Of a stretch of DNA of 37,704 bases, positions 1 to 8,126 are shown in pieces. Positions within the stretch are counted from its first letter, which is position 1. Every line of letters starts with the position of its first letter. The position numbers and the translations under genes are program-made. Source of the DNA: Bryobacteraceae bacterium (GTDB taxonomy: Bacteria; Acidobacteriota; Terriglobia; Bryobacterales; Bryobacteraceae); contig JASHNT010000031.1 of the NCBI GenBank assembly GCA_030041495.1, forward strand, positions 1-37,704, written 5' to 3'. Under the pieces are notes generated by a model, which had not been told where the DNA came from, did no database searches, and saw only the letters and a program-made list of their open reading frames with translations.

Positions 1-1018
1 CGAAGCTGGCGAACTGTCCTGGTCCTCGCCCACGCCCGCGTCCACCCCCGCCTCCTCCACGACCGCCGCGCCCTCCTCCGCCGCCACGGCCTCCGCCGCC
101 GCCGAATCCTCCTCCGGCAAATCCTCCGGGGCCTCCCCCGCCGCCGCCCGGACCGAATCCGCCGCCGGCATCGGGGCCGAAGCCTCCGTTGATCGCATTC
201 GCGCCGAGGCCGCCGAGACCGAGATTATTGGCATCCAGCGCGCTCATTCCGGGAGGCAACCCCAGAACGTTAGCCGCGCCCCCTTGCCCGCCGCCCGGTC
301 CGAAACCGCCGCGGCCTCCGCCTAGCCTCTGCTGGCGGGCGTTATCGTCGCTGGCCGCTCCCAGACCTCCGCTAGTGCTCCCATTGACCAGGAAAGCCTG
401 GTCCGAATCCTCGGCAGCGCCTACGGAGAGAGCATCCGTCCCGGCGCCCGCTGCGGCTAGCGCGTCCTGGCCATCCTGAGTGGGGGTCACTTGGGCGTTT
501 TGAAATCCACGGCCGGGTCCCCCAGCTTGAGCTTGGCCCTGCGGCGAACCGGGAGGGGATGCCGAGGCTTGCGCCGGGCCTCCTCCTTGCGCTGGTTGAG
601 CTCCGGGGCCGCCGCGCCCCTGCCCGAATCCGCGCCCCCGTCCGCGGCCTCCCCTACGTCCAGTAGCGGCGGGAGCTGCGTTTGAAGACGCGGTGGGGGT
701 GGTCCCTGCCGCCGAGGCCGCTCCGTATTTTGGAATGTCTAACGTAAAGTCCTCGATACCGGCTTGCTGCCGGGCGGTAACGTTTCGGTGAATAGTGGAG
801 AATCCCGGCATTTCCACCCGGAGATCCCAGGTGCCGGGCGGGAGGTTGAGAACGTAACGGCCGTTTTCGTCGGTATACCCGACGACTTTGTTATCGCCCT
901 GCTGGGCGGTGACAGTCGCCCCGGGAACGGGCTGATCGGCGGCCCGGACATAGCCGCTTTCCTGACCGCCGTAGAGCAGGGGAAAGCCCACAACGCCGAC
1001 CATCAAAAAGTACCGCAC
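1..1018 (-). CDS. Secreted carboxypeptidase-regulatory-like protein with Gly-rich tract, probably the N-terminus of a TonB-dependent receptor (partial)
   Basis: The frame is open from a GTG at 1018 (or ATG at 1003) to the left window edge, so the C-terminus is missing. The GTG start gives a short signal peptide (MRYFLMVGVVGFPLLYGG). A carboxypeptidase-regulatory/Cna-B-like beta-sandwich follows, with the pattern VPGATVTA, YTDENGRYVLNLPPG, WDLRVEMPGF. After about residue 95 the protein becomes very rich in Gly, Arg, Ala and Gln, broken by a conserved-looking stretch around DSDQAFLVNGS. In Acidobacteria this head plus an 'FLVNGS' segment usually precedes a TonB plug and beta-barrel (Oar-like receptors); that continuation lies outside the window, so the receptor assignment is inference. 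No good Shine-Dalgarno sequence is visible. It diverges from the S46-like gene with an 88-bp gap. A stand-alone glycine-rich surface protein is the alternative. Confidence 0.7.
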   Translation of the reverse strand, partial: MRYFLMVGVVGFPLLYGGQESGYVRAADQPVPGATVTAQQGDNKVVGYTDENGRYVLNLPPGTWDLRVEMPGFSTIHRNVTARQQAGIEDFTLDIPKYGAASAAGTTPTASSNAAPAATGRRGGRGRGRGFGQGRGGPGAQPAQGGGPAQASASPPGSPQGQAQAGGPGRGFQNAQVTPTQDGQDALAAAGAGTDALSVGAAEDSDQAFLVNGSTSGGLGAASDDNARQQRLGGGRGGFGPGGGQGGAANVLGLPPGMSALDANNLGLGGLGANAINGGFGPDAGGGFGPGGGGGGPGGFAGGGFGGGGGRGGGGGRGGRGGGGGGRGRGRGPGQFASF

Positions 1019-1106
1019 TTTGTTCTAGACGCAGGGGTTGGAAATGAGTTGACGCAAGCCGGGCTGCATTGTAATCCGCAGCCTGCCCCTCACCGTCCTA
1101 ATCGAG

Positions 1107-3014
1107 GTGAAGGTCTGCGTCCTCGTGATGGCGCTCCCGGCAGCGCTAGCGTTCCTGACGCCGGCCGCGTTCGCCGAGGAGGGGATGTGGCCGTACGATC
1201 AGATTCCCCGGGACGAACTGCAACAAAAATTCAAGTTCGAGGCCACGCCCGATTTTTTCGACCATCTCCGGCTTTCCTCAGTGCGGGTTGGTGGAGGGTC
1301 CGGAGCCTTCGTCTCCCCGCAAGGTTTGATCCTGACCAGCCGTCAGGCGGTTGCGGGGTGTCTGGCCAGTTTGCCGGGCGGCGCATCCGAGGCCGGGTTC
1401 TACGCGGCCGAAGCGCCATCTGAGGCGCGCTGCTCCGGTCTGGACGCGGAAATCCTGCTGCGAATCGAAAATGTCACCGCGAAGGTGGCGGCCGGGTCGA
1501 AAGAAACCGGGGCTCGCGCCGTTGCTGCGCGCATCCAGAATATCTCGCGCATCGAGAAAAGTTGTGCTCCGGGGCATCGCTGCGTGGTGGTGAAGCTGTT
1601 TTCCGGCGGCCGCTACGATCTTTACGAATATCGCGTTTACAACGATCTTCGTCTGGTATTTGCGCCGGAATACGACCTCGCGTTTTTCGGCAAGGAGCGC
1701 GATTCGATCACGTATTTGCGTTATGGCTTGAATGTCGCGTTTCTGCGCGCCTGGGAAAATGGAAAGCCTGCCGCTACGCCCCAGTTTCTGAAAGTCAACC
1801 CCGCTGCTGTCCATGAAGGCGACCTGGTCATTGCTGCCGCCAATCCCCAACCCACGGGCCGCGCTTCGACGGCGGCTCAGCTCCAGTTCGATCGCGACCG
1901 CGCGCTGCCTCTCGCCGTTTCACGCCTGGAATCCCGCATCACCAAGCTCAGCGTGTTTTCTTCGCAAAGCGACTCAAACAAACGCGCCGCCGAGGCCACG
2001 CTGGCGGCGTTTCTGGCGCAGTACAAGATCGACGCGGGCAGGTTGATCGGCCTTCGCGACGATCGGCTGGTGACGCGTAAGACGGTGTTCGAAGATAAAA
2101 TCCGCCGCGCGGTGCAGGCGTCGAAATTGGGGAATGACGCGGGGAAGGTATGGGACGATCTCGCCGCGGCGTACAAACAGTGGACCCCGTTCGAGCGTCC
2201 TTACCAGATTCTGGAAGCTTCGCCCGCGCCGGGCTCGAATCTGTTCCGCCAGGCCCGCCGCGAGATCCGCAAGGAGAATGCCGATGCAAGCGGTGCCGCG
2301 GTTCCGGAGCCGGTCGAAATTATTTTACTCACCGCGTACCTCGAAGAGCTGAAGAGTCTCGGCGACAAAGAAGTCCCGCTCAAGAACGTGCTGGGCGGGA
2401 AATCTCCACAAGAAGCCGCGGAGTCTTTGGTTAAAACGGGAACCGTGAAGCAGCTTGCCGAAGCCCTCGAGGATTCCGCGCGCCGCCTCGCCAAAAAGCA
2501 CGATGAGATCCTGGGAGCGCTGGAAACATCGGCGTCGGAGAAAATCGCGCAGTACCGTTTTAAGCTGTTCGGCAACGCCGATTATCCCGACGCGACCGGC
2601 ACGCCACGCGTGGAGTTCGGGGCGGTCAAAGGCTACACCGATCGCGCCGGCATCGCGATGCCTTTCGTATCCACTTTCAGTGGTCTGTATTTCCGCGAGG
2701 AAAACTCCGGCCCGTATCTGGTTCCCCAACGCTGGCTGGATCTGCGCGCGGCGCTTCAGCAAACCACGGGACTGGATTTCGTCAGCACTTGCGACGTCGG
2801 CGGCGGCGATTTTGGCGCGCCGACCGTCAACCGCGCGGGCGAACTGGCCGGCGTCCTGTTCGACGGAAATCTGGAGAGCCTGCCCGGCACGTATCTGTAC
2901 AGCGATGAACAGGCGCGCGCCGTGCACGTGGCTGCCAGTGGCATTGCCGAATCGCTCAGGGTAATCTACAAGGCATCCGCCCTGTTGCGAGAACTCGGCC
3001 TGCCGGTGGATTAG
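1107..3014 (+). CDS. S46-family peptidase homologue with all catalytic residues replaced (probable pseudoenzyme)
   Basis: The 635-residue product resembles the dipeptidyl-peptidase 7/11 (S46) family, whose members are usually about 700 residues. A signal peptide (MKVCVLVMALPAALAFLTPA...AFA) follows a GTG start; ATG at 1128 is an alternative start. Family landmarks are present: MWPYDQ after the signal, SPQGLILT at 70-77, LRLVFAPE at 181-188, AFLRAWENGKP at 211-221 and GAVKGY at 505-510. The catalytic positions are not conserved. The TNHH histidine site reads T-S-R-Q (77-80), the aspartate before the FxR motif is Asn209, and the GGNSGSP serine site reads GGDFGAP with Phe569. The fold is probably retained, but peptidase activity is not expected. 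The reading frame is intact with normal codon use, so the gene appears maintained rather than decayed. A binding or chaperone-like periplasmic role is possible but unproven. Confidence 0.8.
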   Translation: MKVCVLVMALPAALAFLTPAAFAEEGMWPYDQIPRDELQQKFKFEATPDFFDHLRLSSVRVGGGSGAFVSPQGLILTSRQAVAGCLASLPGGASEAGFYAAEAPSEARCSGLDAEILLRIENVTAKVAAGSKETGARAVAARIQNISRIEKSCAPGHRCVVVKLFSGGRYDLYEYRVYNDLRLVFAPEYDLAFFGKERDSITYLRYGLNVAFLRAWENGKPAATPQFLKVNPAAVHEGDLVIAAANPQPTGRASTAAQLQFDRDRALPLAVSRLESRITKLSVFSSQSDSNKRAAEATLAAFLAQYKIDAGRLIGLRDDRLVTRKTVFEDKIRRAVQASKLGNDAGKVWDDLAAAYKQWTPFERPYQILEASPAPGSNLFRQARREIRKENADASGAAVPEPVEIILLTAYLEELKSLGDKEVPLKNVLGGKSPQEAAESLVKTGTVKQLAEALEDSARRLAKKHDEILGALETSASEKIAQYRFKLFGNADYPDATGTPRVEFGAVKGYTDRAGIAMPFVSTFSGLYFREENSGPYLVPQRWLDLRAALQQTTGLDFVSTCDVGGGDFGAPTVNRAGELAGVLFDGNLESLPGTYLYSDEQARAVHVAASGIAESLRVIYKASALLRELGLPVD

Positions 3015-3047
3015 GCTGGCCTAAAACCCTACACCGGGATCGGACGC

Positions 3048-3086
3048 TTGTAGTGTAGGATTGACAGTGTAAACTATGATTTACAA
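3048..3086 (+). promoter_or_regulatory. Candidate promoter/operator upstream of the PQQ dehydrogenase
   Basis: The sequence contains two direct AGTGTA hexamers (3052-3057 and 3066-3071), TTGACA at 3061-3066 and a -10-like TATGAT at 3075-3080. TTGACA and TATGAT are only 8 bp apart, too close to act as one sigma-70 pair. TATGAT may be the -10 with the AGTGTA repeats serving as an operator. This is a weak inference. Confidence 0.3.
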
Positions 3087-3134
3087 ACGGTGCCCTGGAT
3101 CGCGTCGGATCGGGCGAGCAAGGAGATCATGACC

Positions 3135-4370
3135 ATGAAATTGACGAAAACGGCGTTGCTCTTCACGCTGATGTCGGTAGGAGCGTGGGCTCAGGTGAAT
3201 GCGGGAGAACAGAAGCCCGAAGCCAGCCTGCCTTTCACCATGACCACGGTAAGCACGTTTGAACTCCCTTGGCGGATCGCGTTTCTTCCCGGCGGCAGCA
3301 TGCTGATCACCGAAAAGGTGGGTCCGCTTTGGCTGGTATCCGCTAAGGGAGAGAAGATCACAGTCGTGACAGGCACGCCCGCGGTGTATTGGCAGGGCCA
3401 GGATGGGATGCTGGGCGTGTTCCTCTCACCCCATTACGCGACCGATCAGAGCATTTATCTCACCTACGTCGAGCCGGGCGATTACGGCGGGGGCTTGGCG
3501 CTGGCGCGCGCGAAGTTGACCATTAACCAGGGCGCGAACGGTACCCGGGCAGCGCTCTCAAACTTCGAGGTACTGTGGCGGCAAATGCCCAGAAGCACCG
3601 GTGGTCAGGCAGGCGCGCAGGTCGCGTTCTCGCCCGACGGCCAGTATTTGTTCCTCACGGTTGGCGACCGCATGCTCTTCACGCCCGCGCAGGATCCTGA
3701 CCAGCCCAACGGCAAGATCCTGCGGCTGACGCTGGACGGCAAGCCCGCTCCCGGCAATCCCAACTACGGCAAAACCGGCGCGTCCACCATTCCCCTGATC
3801 GAGCGCGCCACTGACACCGAAGCAGCCAAGAACGCGAAGGTGGTGAGCACGTATACGTTCACCAGCCCCAACCTGACGCCCGCCGAGACTTGGTCGAGCG
3901 GTCACCGCACGCCGTACGGCATGGCGTTTTCACCGGCCGGGGAACTCTGGGAAGTCGAGCACGGGCCGCGCGGCGGCGACGAGCTGAACTTGATCGAAAA
4001 GGGCAAGAATTACGGCTGGCCGCTGGTCTCCTTCGGCCAGAATTATAATGGCGTGCCGATTCCCAAGCCCGATACGCGGCCGGACCTGACGATGCCGGTG
4101 ATCTATTGGGTCCCGGTGATCGCGCCGGGAAACTTGATGTTCTACACAGGCACCAAAATCTTCCCGCAGTGGAATGGCAACGGTTTCATCGGCGGCATGG
4201 GGACCATGTCGCTCAACCGCATCATTTTCGACGGCCACGGTGGAGCAAAGACCGCCGAGCGCTGGAGCGTGGGCAAACGCATCCGCGATGTTGAGGAAGG
4301 CCCCGATGGCTCGTTATGGATGCTGGAAGACGCCAATCCGGGCGCGCTCATTCATGTGACGCCCAAGTGA
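3135..4370 (+). CDS. PQQ-dependent soluble aldose sugar dehydrogenase (GSDH/Asd family)
   Basis: The product is 411 residues and begins with a signal peptide (MKLTKTALLFTLMSVGAWAQ). It matches the six-bladed GSDH/YliI beta-propeller family, which oxidises aldose sugars in the periplasm using PQQ and calcium. Diagnostic segments are LPWRIAFLPGG (the usual 'PW..aFLPdG'), GQDGMLGV, TVGDRM, SGHRTPYGMAFSP, WEVEHGPRGGDELN and GKNYGWPL, and the final blade RDVEEGPDGSLWML. ATG at 3135 is preferred because AAGGAG (3120-3125) lies 9 bp upstream; ATG at 3129 leaves only 3 bp. It is followed after 12 bp by a convergent TPR gene. No PQQ biosynthesis genes are present in the window, so the cofactor must come from elsewhere. 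The exact substrate cannot be read from sequence. Confidence 0.85.
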   Translation: MKLTKTALLFTLMSVGAWAQVNAGEQKPEASLPFTMTTVSTFELPWRIAFLPGGSMLITEKVGPLWLVSAKGEKITVVTGTPAVYWQGQDGMLGVFLSPHYATDQSIYLTYVEPGDYGGGLALARAKLTINQGANGTRAALSNFEVLWRQMPRSTGGQAGAQVAFSPDGQYLFLTVGDRMLFTPAQDPDQPNGKILRLTLDGKPAPGNPNYGKTGASTIPLIERATDTEAAKNAKVVSTYTFTSPNLTPAETWSSGHRTPYGMAFSPAGELWEVEHGPRGGDELNLIEKGKNYGWPLVSFGQNYNGVPIPKPDTRPDLTMPVIYWVPVIAPGNLMFYTGTKIFPQWNGNGFIGGMGTMSLNRIIFDGHGGAKTAERWSVGKRIRDVEEGPDGSLWMLEDANPGALIHVTPK

Positions 4371-4382
4371 GCGGTTCGCCGG

Positions 4383-5039
4383 CTAACAGGAAGTGACCGT
4401 GTCCCAACTGAAGCGCCGGGCCAATAGGTCACGTATCGCCTTCTGATCCGCGTCGAGACGATCCTCGCTCGCGGCCAGCAGCCAGGTGAGATGGTTCGAC
4501 ACCAGCTTCCTGGCGGATTCGTAGTCGCCCGCGCGCTCACTCCGCATGACGCGATTCCAAACCATCACGCAGCACACTGGATGCGTGTGGCCGAGATGGA
4601 GCCGCGCGTTCTCGTAGGCCTCGGTTTCGATCGTGCGGGCGTCCGATTCTTCGCCGAGATCGAACAGCACTTCGGCTAAATCTCCCTTGGCGGAAAGTGA
4701 GGCGGGGTGGAGTGCGCCGAAACGTTTCACGCAAAGGTCCGACAAGTCGCGAAGCACCCGCGCCGCCTGATCCCAATGCCCCTGGTCGAGCAGGATTTGG
4801 GCGAGCGTGTCGAGGATGCCCGGATGCGCGTCCAGATCCTGATCCAACGTGCCCAGGGCCTGATCCAATGTCCCCAGGGCCTGATCCACGCGGCCGGCGC
4901 GCCAGTAAGCGATCGCCAGCCGATGCGCCAGGGAGATGGTCTCGGGATGACCCGGTCCCAGCCTTGCGTCGCAGGACAGCAGCGCGGACTCCAGGGAGAT
5001 GAGGTCCTCGTGCTCTCCATTGAGCGGCGCGATGGGCAT
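4383..5039 (-). CDS. Tetratricopeptide-repeat (TPR) protein
   Basis: The product is 218 residues with no signal peptide, so it is probably cytoplasmic. TPR-like helical pairs are visible: LGPGHPETISLAHRLAIAYWRAG, HPGILDTLAQILLDQGHWDQAARVL, and ASLSAKGDLAEVLFDLGEESDA followed by LGHTHPVCCVMVWNRVMRSERAGDYESA. It starts 15 bp after the msrB stop on the same strand, so it is probably the third gene of the msrA-msrB operon. The unit GTLDQAL is duplicated inside it by a 21-bp tandem repeat. It resembles the smaller TPR-like protein at 8137-8550 ('FGPYNLQTLAL' against 'LGPGHPETISL'). The specific partner is unknown; a link to oxidative-damage repair is only guilt by association. Confidence 0.75.
   Translation of the reverse strand: MPIAPLNGEHEDLISLESALLSCDARLGPGHPETISLAHRLAIAYWRAGRVDQALGTLDQALGTLDQDLDAHPGILDTLAQILLDQGHWDQAARVLRDLSDLCVKRFGALHPASLSAKGDLAEVLFDLGEESDARTIETEAYENARLHLGHTHPVCCVMVWNRVMRSERAGDYESARKLVSNHLTWLLAASEDRLDADQKAIRDLLARRFSWDTVTSC
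4838..4888. repeat. 21-bp tandem repeat inside the TPR gene
   Basis: Two 21-bp units (4838-4858 and 4859-4879) differ at two positions, and a partial third copy (4880-4888) follows. The length is a multiple of three, so the frame is kept and the peptide repeats QALGTLD. This looks like recent slippage. Confidence 0.85.
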
Positions 5040-5054
5040 GCAGCAATTCCGGTG

Positions 5055-5624
5055 CTAAGCCTTGCGGCGCGGAACAAAATTCATCGCCGCCGAATTCATG
5101 CAATAGCGCAACCCGGTGGGCGGAGGTCCGTCGTCGAAGACGTGTCCGAGATGAGCGTCGCAGCGCGAGCACAGCACTTCCTCACGAATCATGCCATGCG
5201 AGGTGTCGCGACGCGTCTCCACATTCTCCTTGGCGATGGGCTGGTAAAAGCTGGGCCAGCCGGTGCCGGATTCGAATTTTGTCTTGGAGTCGAACAGCGC
5301 GGTGTTGCAGCAGAGGCAATAGTACAGGCCGTCGGCGTGATTGTTGAGGTACTTGCCGGTGCCGGGAACTTCCGTTTCCGCTTCACGCGTAATCTGGAAC
5401 TGGAATGGCGAGAGTTGCTTGCGCCATTCGGCGTCGGTCTTCTCTACTTTTTCGAGGTCGGTCACGCCGGTTCGCAGGCCCATGGCGTTGAACTCGACGA
5501 TGCGCACGGTCTTCTTGCCGGCCGCTCCGAACGACTTCTCCAATAGGAATACGGCGGGGATACCGCTCACCACGCGTTTCAGGAATAAACGCCGGTGAGC
5601 ATGTGAAGTACGAAATGCAGGCAT
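5055..5624 (-). CDS. msrB: Peptide-methionine (R)-S-oxide reductase, Tat-exported
   Basis: MsrB reduces the R epimer of methionine sulfoxide in proteins. The 189-residue product has the complete MsrB core: zinc ligands Cys103/Cys106 (YYCLCC) and Cys152/Cys155 (CSRC), FESGTGWPSF at 117-126, AHLGHVFDDGP, and catalytic Cys175 in RYCMNSAA. The N-terminus carries a twin-arginine signal, HRRLFLK (10-16), followed by a hydrophobic stretch, so the folded enzyme is probably exported by Tat. Its ATG overlaps the msrA stop codon (TAATG at 5626-5622), which suggests translational coupling; a GAAAGGGA Shine-Dalgarno sequence lies just upstream. The operon order is msrA, msrB, TPR. A membrane-bound DipZ-like reductant source is divergently encoded next to it. 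Confidence 0.93.
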   Translation of the reverse strand: MPAFRTSHAHRRLFLKRVVSGIPAVFLLEKSFGAAGKKTVRIVEFNAMGLRTGVTDLEKVEKTDAEWRKQLSPFQFQITREAETEVPGTGKYLNNHADGLYYCLCCNTALFDSKTKFESGTGWPSFYQPIAKENVETRRDTSHGMIREEVLCSRCDAHLGHVFDDGPPPTGLRYCMNSAAMNFVPRRKA

Positions 5625-6301
5625 TATTTTTTCCCTTTCGCGAGTTGAGGAAATTCCTGGCGGAAGCTGGCCAGTTTGGGAATGTCGTAGCGTTCGACGT
5701 AGGGCAGGTTGGTGCACTCGGGAGAACCCTGCTGGCAGTGCAACACGTAATCCTGATGGTAGTCTTCGGCCTTATAGAAGGCCTGGAGCGGAGCGACCCG
5801 GGTGACAATCGCCTTGGGATAAACCTTGGCTGCGCCGAGTTGCTGGATGTATGCCTCGGCTACCCGTTTCTGCTCGTCCGTGGTGTAAAAAATTTCCGAC
5901 CGGTATTGCGTTCCTTGGTCGGGGTCCTGCCGATTGAGTTGGGTCGGATCGTGAATGGAAAAGTAAATCCTGAGAAGTTGGCCGAAGGAGACTTTTGAGG
6001 GGTCGAAGGTGACCCGAACGGATTCCGCGTGGCCGGTGGTGCCGGTGCTGACGATTTCGTAACGCGCGTTGGCTTTGCTGCCCCCCGCGTACCCGGAGAC
6101 AGCGTCGAGCACACCCTTGGTGTTGCTAAAAACGGCTTGGATGCCCCAGAAGCATCCGCCCGCCATCACGACCGTTTCGGTCTTCTTGCCAGCCGCACTT
6201 TCGTCGCTGGAAGGGTTGGGAAGAGTGGGGGCAGCGATCAGGCAGGCAGCGAATGCCGCGAGGAGTCCGATTCGGAGTAAAGTCTGTGAAGATAGGTTCA
6301 T
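5624..6301 (-). CDS. msrA: Peptide-methionine (S)-S-oxide reductase, exported
   Basis: MsrA reduces the S epimer of methionine sulfoxide. The start is the ATG at 6301, with GAGGAAA about 7 bp upstream; the open frame continues further upstream, but that part lies in the intergenic and divergent gene region. The 225-residue product has a hydrophobic N-terminal signal (residues 7-24), with Cys20 in a poor lipobox (FAAC). The MsrA catalytic motif GGCFWG follows, with Cys50. Other family segments are SGYAGG, YEIVSTGTTGHAE(S/V), IHDPTQLNRQDPDQGTQYRS and AEDYHQDY, plus C-terminal cysteines in LHCQQGSPEC that could act as resolving or recycling residues. Both Msr enzymes in this operon carry export signals, which points to protein repair outside the cytoplasm. 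Confidence 0.93.
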   Translation of the reverse strand: MNLSSQTLLRIGLLAAFAACLIAAPTLPNPSSDESAAGKKTETVVMAGGCFWGIQAVFSNTKGVLDAVSGYAGGSKANARYEIVSTGTTGHAESVRVTFDPSKVSFGQLLRIYFSIHDPTQLNRQDPDQGTQYRSEIFYTTDEQKRVAEAYIQQLGAAKVYPKAIVTRVAPLQAFYKAEDYHQDYVLHCQQGSPECTNLPYVERYDIPKLASFRQEFPQLAKGKK

Positions 6302-6386
6302 CGTGAATTTCCTCGTACTCCACCATATCACGTTGGCGTGTATACTTGACAGCGTAGTTCCTGATTGACACTTACCCTTAACCGCC
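6302..6386. promoter_or_regulatory. Divergent promoter region between msrA and the DipZ gene
   Basis: This 85-bp gap must drive both transcription units. TATACT (6341-6346) is a good -10 for the DipZ gene, 40 bp before its ATG, though no clear -35 matches. TTGACA lies at 6346-6351. The core GTATAC is self-complementary, so a promoter on either strand could use it. The assignment is tentative. Confidence 0.4.
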
Positions 6387-8126
6387 ATGCTCCTCCTAAT
6401 CCTTGCCTTTCTGGGCGGCGCGCTGACCATCATCAGCCCCTGCATCCTCCCGGTTCTGCCCTTTGTCTTCTCCAGCGTAAACCAGCCGTTCCGCAAAAGC
6501 GGCCTGCCGCTGCTGGCCGGCATGGCGGTCACGTTCACGGGTCTGGCCGCGGTGGCGACGGTGGGAGGGGGATGGATCGTCCGCGCCAACCAGTTCGGCC
6601 GCGACGCGGCGATGGCCGTGCTGGCGATCTTCGGCCTCTCGCTTTTGTGGGAGGGGTTGGCGAACCTGCTCTCACGCCCGTTCGTGCAACTCGGCAGCCG
6701 GCTTGCCGAAGGCGACGCACAGCATAGCAACGCGAGCGTCTCTCGCTCCCTGCTTCTCGGCGTCGCCACCGGACTTTTGTGGGCCCCCTGCGCCGGGCCG
6801 ATCTTGGGGTTGATCCTCACGGGGGCTGCGGTAGGAGGGGCGAACTCGCACACTGCGGTTTTGCTGCTTGCCTACGCCGCGGGCGCGGCGACATCGCTGG
6901 CCGTGGCACTGCTGGCGGGCGGAGGGTTGCTGAGCGCGTTGAAACGATCGCTTGGCGCGGAGATATGGATTCGCCGCGTGCTCGGGGTGGCCGTTCTCGC
7001 CGGCGTTGCCGTCGTGGCGTTAGGCCTCGATCGCGGCCTCCTTACGCAGGTCTCTTTGGCCAGCACCTCCGGTCTCGAGCAATCGCTGGTGGACAAGCTG
7101 CAACCGAAGCCTAAGGAAGCGCCGGCCATGATGATGATGTCGGCCACCGGCGGCGGCAAGTCCGGCGGACCCGAGACGATGCCGAGCCTCTCCGGCGCCG
7201 CGCTCTGGCTCAACTCCCCGCCGCTGACACCGGAGCAATTGAAGGGAAAAGTCGTCCTGGTCGACTTCTGGACCCACTCCTGCATCAATTGCCTGCGGAC
7301 CCTGCCTTACATCCGCGCCTGGGCGGACCGCTATAAGAATGACGGTCTGGTGGTGCTGGGCATTCACACGCCGGAGTTCGCTTTCGAAAAGGACGCGGAC
7401 AATGTGCGCCGCGCGGTCGCCGATTTCAAGATCACTTACCCGGTGGCTCTCGATAACGACTACGCGATCTGGAAGGCTTTCAGCAATCAATTTTGGCCCG
7501 CGGATTATTTGGCCGACGCGAGCGGGCGCGTCCGTTTTCATCATTTCGGCGAAGGCAAATACGATGAGACCGAGGACCACATCCAGCAACTCTTGAAGGA
7601 GAGCAACGCTCGCCTCTCGTTCGATGGGGACACGAAGGTGGCGGGAGTGGGGACCGAAGCGCCGCCAGACAGCGACGTCCAATCGCCGGAGACCTACATC
7701 GGCTACGACCGCGCCGATAGTTTCCTGTCGCCGGGAGGTTTGGTGCAGGATGCCGCGCATACCTACTCGACGCCGCAGCACCTGGAGCTGAATCAATGGG
7801 GACTGGTGGGCAACTGGACCGACGCGAAGCAATCGGCGACGCTGAATTCGGTTCCCGGTAAAATCATTTTCCGCTTCCACGCCCGCGACGTGCATCTGGT
7901 GCTGGGGCCGGCCGCGGAAGGCAAGACCATCCGCTTTCGCGTGAAGATCGACGGCAAGGCCGCGGGCGGCGATCACGGAGTGGACACGGATGCCGGAGGC
8001 AACGGCACGGTCCGTGACAATCGTCTGTATCAGCTCATCCGGCAAAAGGACCCGGTGGATGACCGGACGTTTGAAATCGAGTTTCTCGATCCAGGCGTCC
8101 AGGCGTTTTCGTTTACCTTCGGATGA
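6387..8126 (+). CDS. dipZ: DipZ-like protein: CcdA/DsbD membrane domain fused to thioredoxin-like domain and C-terminal beta domain
   Basis: The 579-residue product has three parts. Residues 1-215 form a CcdA-type multi-helix membrane domain with the redox cysteine pair Cys19 (ISPCILPVLP) and Cys135 (WAPCAGPILG). A linker with a Met run (MMMM, 248-251) follows. Residues 270-400 form a thioredoxin/TlpA-like domain with the active site CINC (Cys299, Cys302) and the WPADYLAD segment before its final strands. The C-terminal part (about 410-579) resembles the carbohydrate-binding-like domain of mycobacterial DipZ. By family knowledge the membrane domain passes electrons from cytoplasmic thioredoxin to the extracytoplasmic CXXC domain. 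The divergently encoded exported MsrA and MsrB are obvious recipients; this link is inferred from context. It ends 10 bp from a convergent TPR-like gene. Confidence 0.88.
   Translation: MLLLILAFLGGALTIISPCILPVLPFVFSSVNQPFRKSGLPLLAGMAVTFTGLAAVATVGGGWIVRANQFGRDAAMAVLAIFGLSLLWEGLANLLSRPFVQLGSRLAEGDAQHSNASVSRSLLLGVATGLLWAPCAGPILGLILTGAAVGGANSHTAVLLLAYAAGAATSLAVALLAGGGLLSALKRSLGAEIWIRRVLGVAVLAGVAVVALGLDRGLLTQVSLASTSGLEQSLVDKLQPKPKEAPAMMMMSATGGGKSGGPETMPSLSGAALWLNSPPLTPEQLKGKVVLVDFWTHSCINCLRTLPYIRAWADRYKNDGLVVLGIHTPEFAFEKDADNVRRAVADFKITYPVALDNDYAIWKAFSNQFWPADYLADASGRVRFHHFGEGKYDETEDHIQQLLKESNARLSFDGDTKVAGVGTEAPPDSDVQSPETYIGYDRADSFLSPGGLVQDAAHTYSTPQHLELNQWGLVGNWTDAKQSATLNSVPGKIIFRFHARDVHLVLGPAAEGKTIRFRVKIDGKAAGGDHGVDTDAGGNGTVRDNRLYQLIRQKDPVDDRTFEIEFLDPGVQAFSFTFG

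Noticed and set aside
3061-3080. TTGACA and TATGAT as one sigma-70 promoter
   Set aside because: The spacing is 8 bp instead of about 17, so they cannot form a standard pair.
6302-6853. Long upstream extension of the msrA frame
   Set aside because: It is antisense to the DipZ gene and crosses the divergent promoter. The ATG at 6301 has a ribosome binding site and starts a signal peptide.
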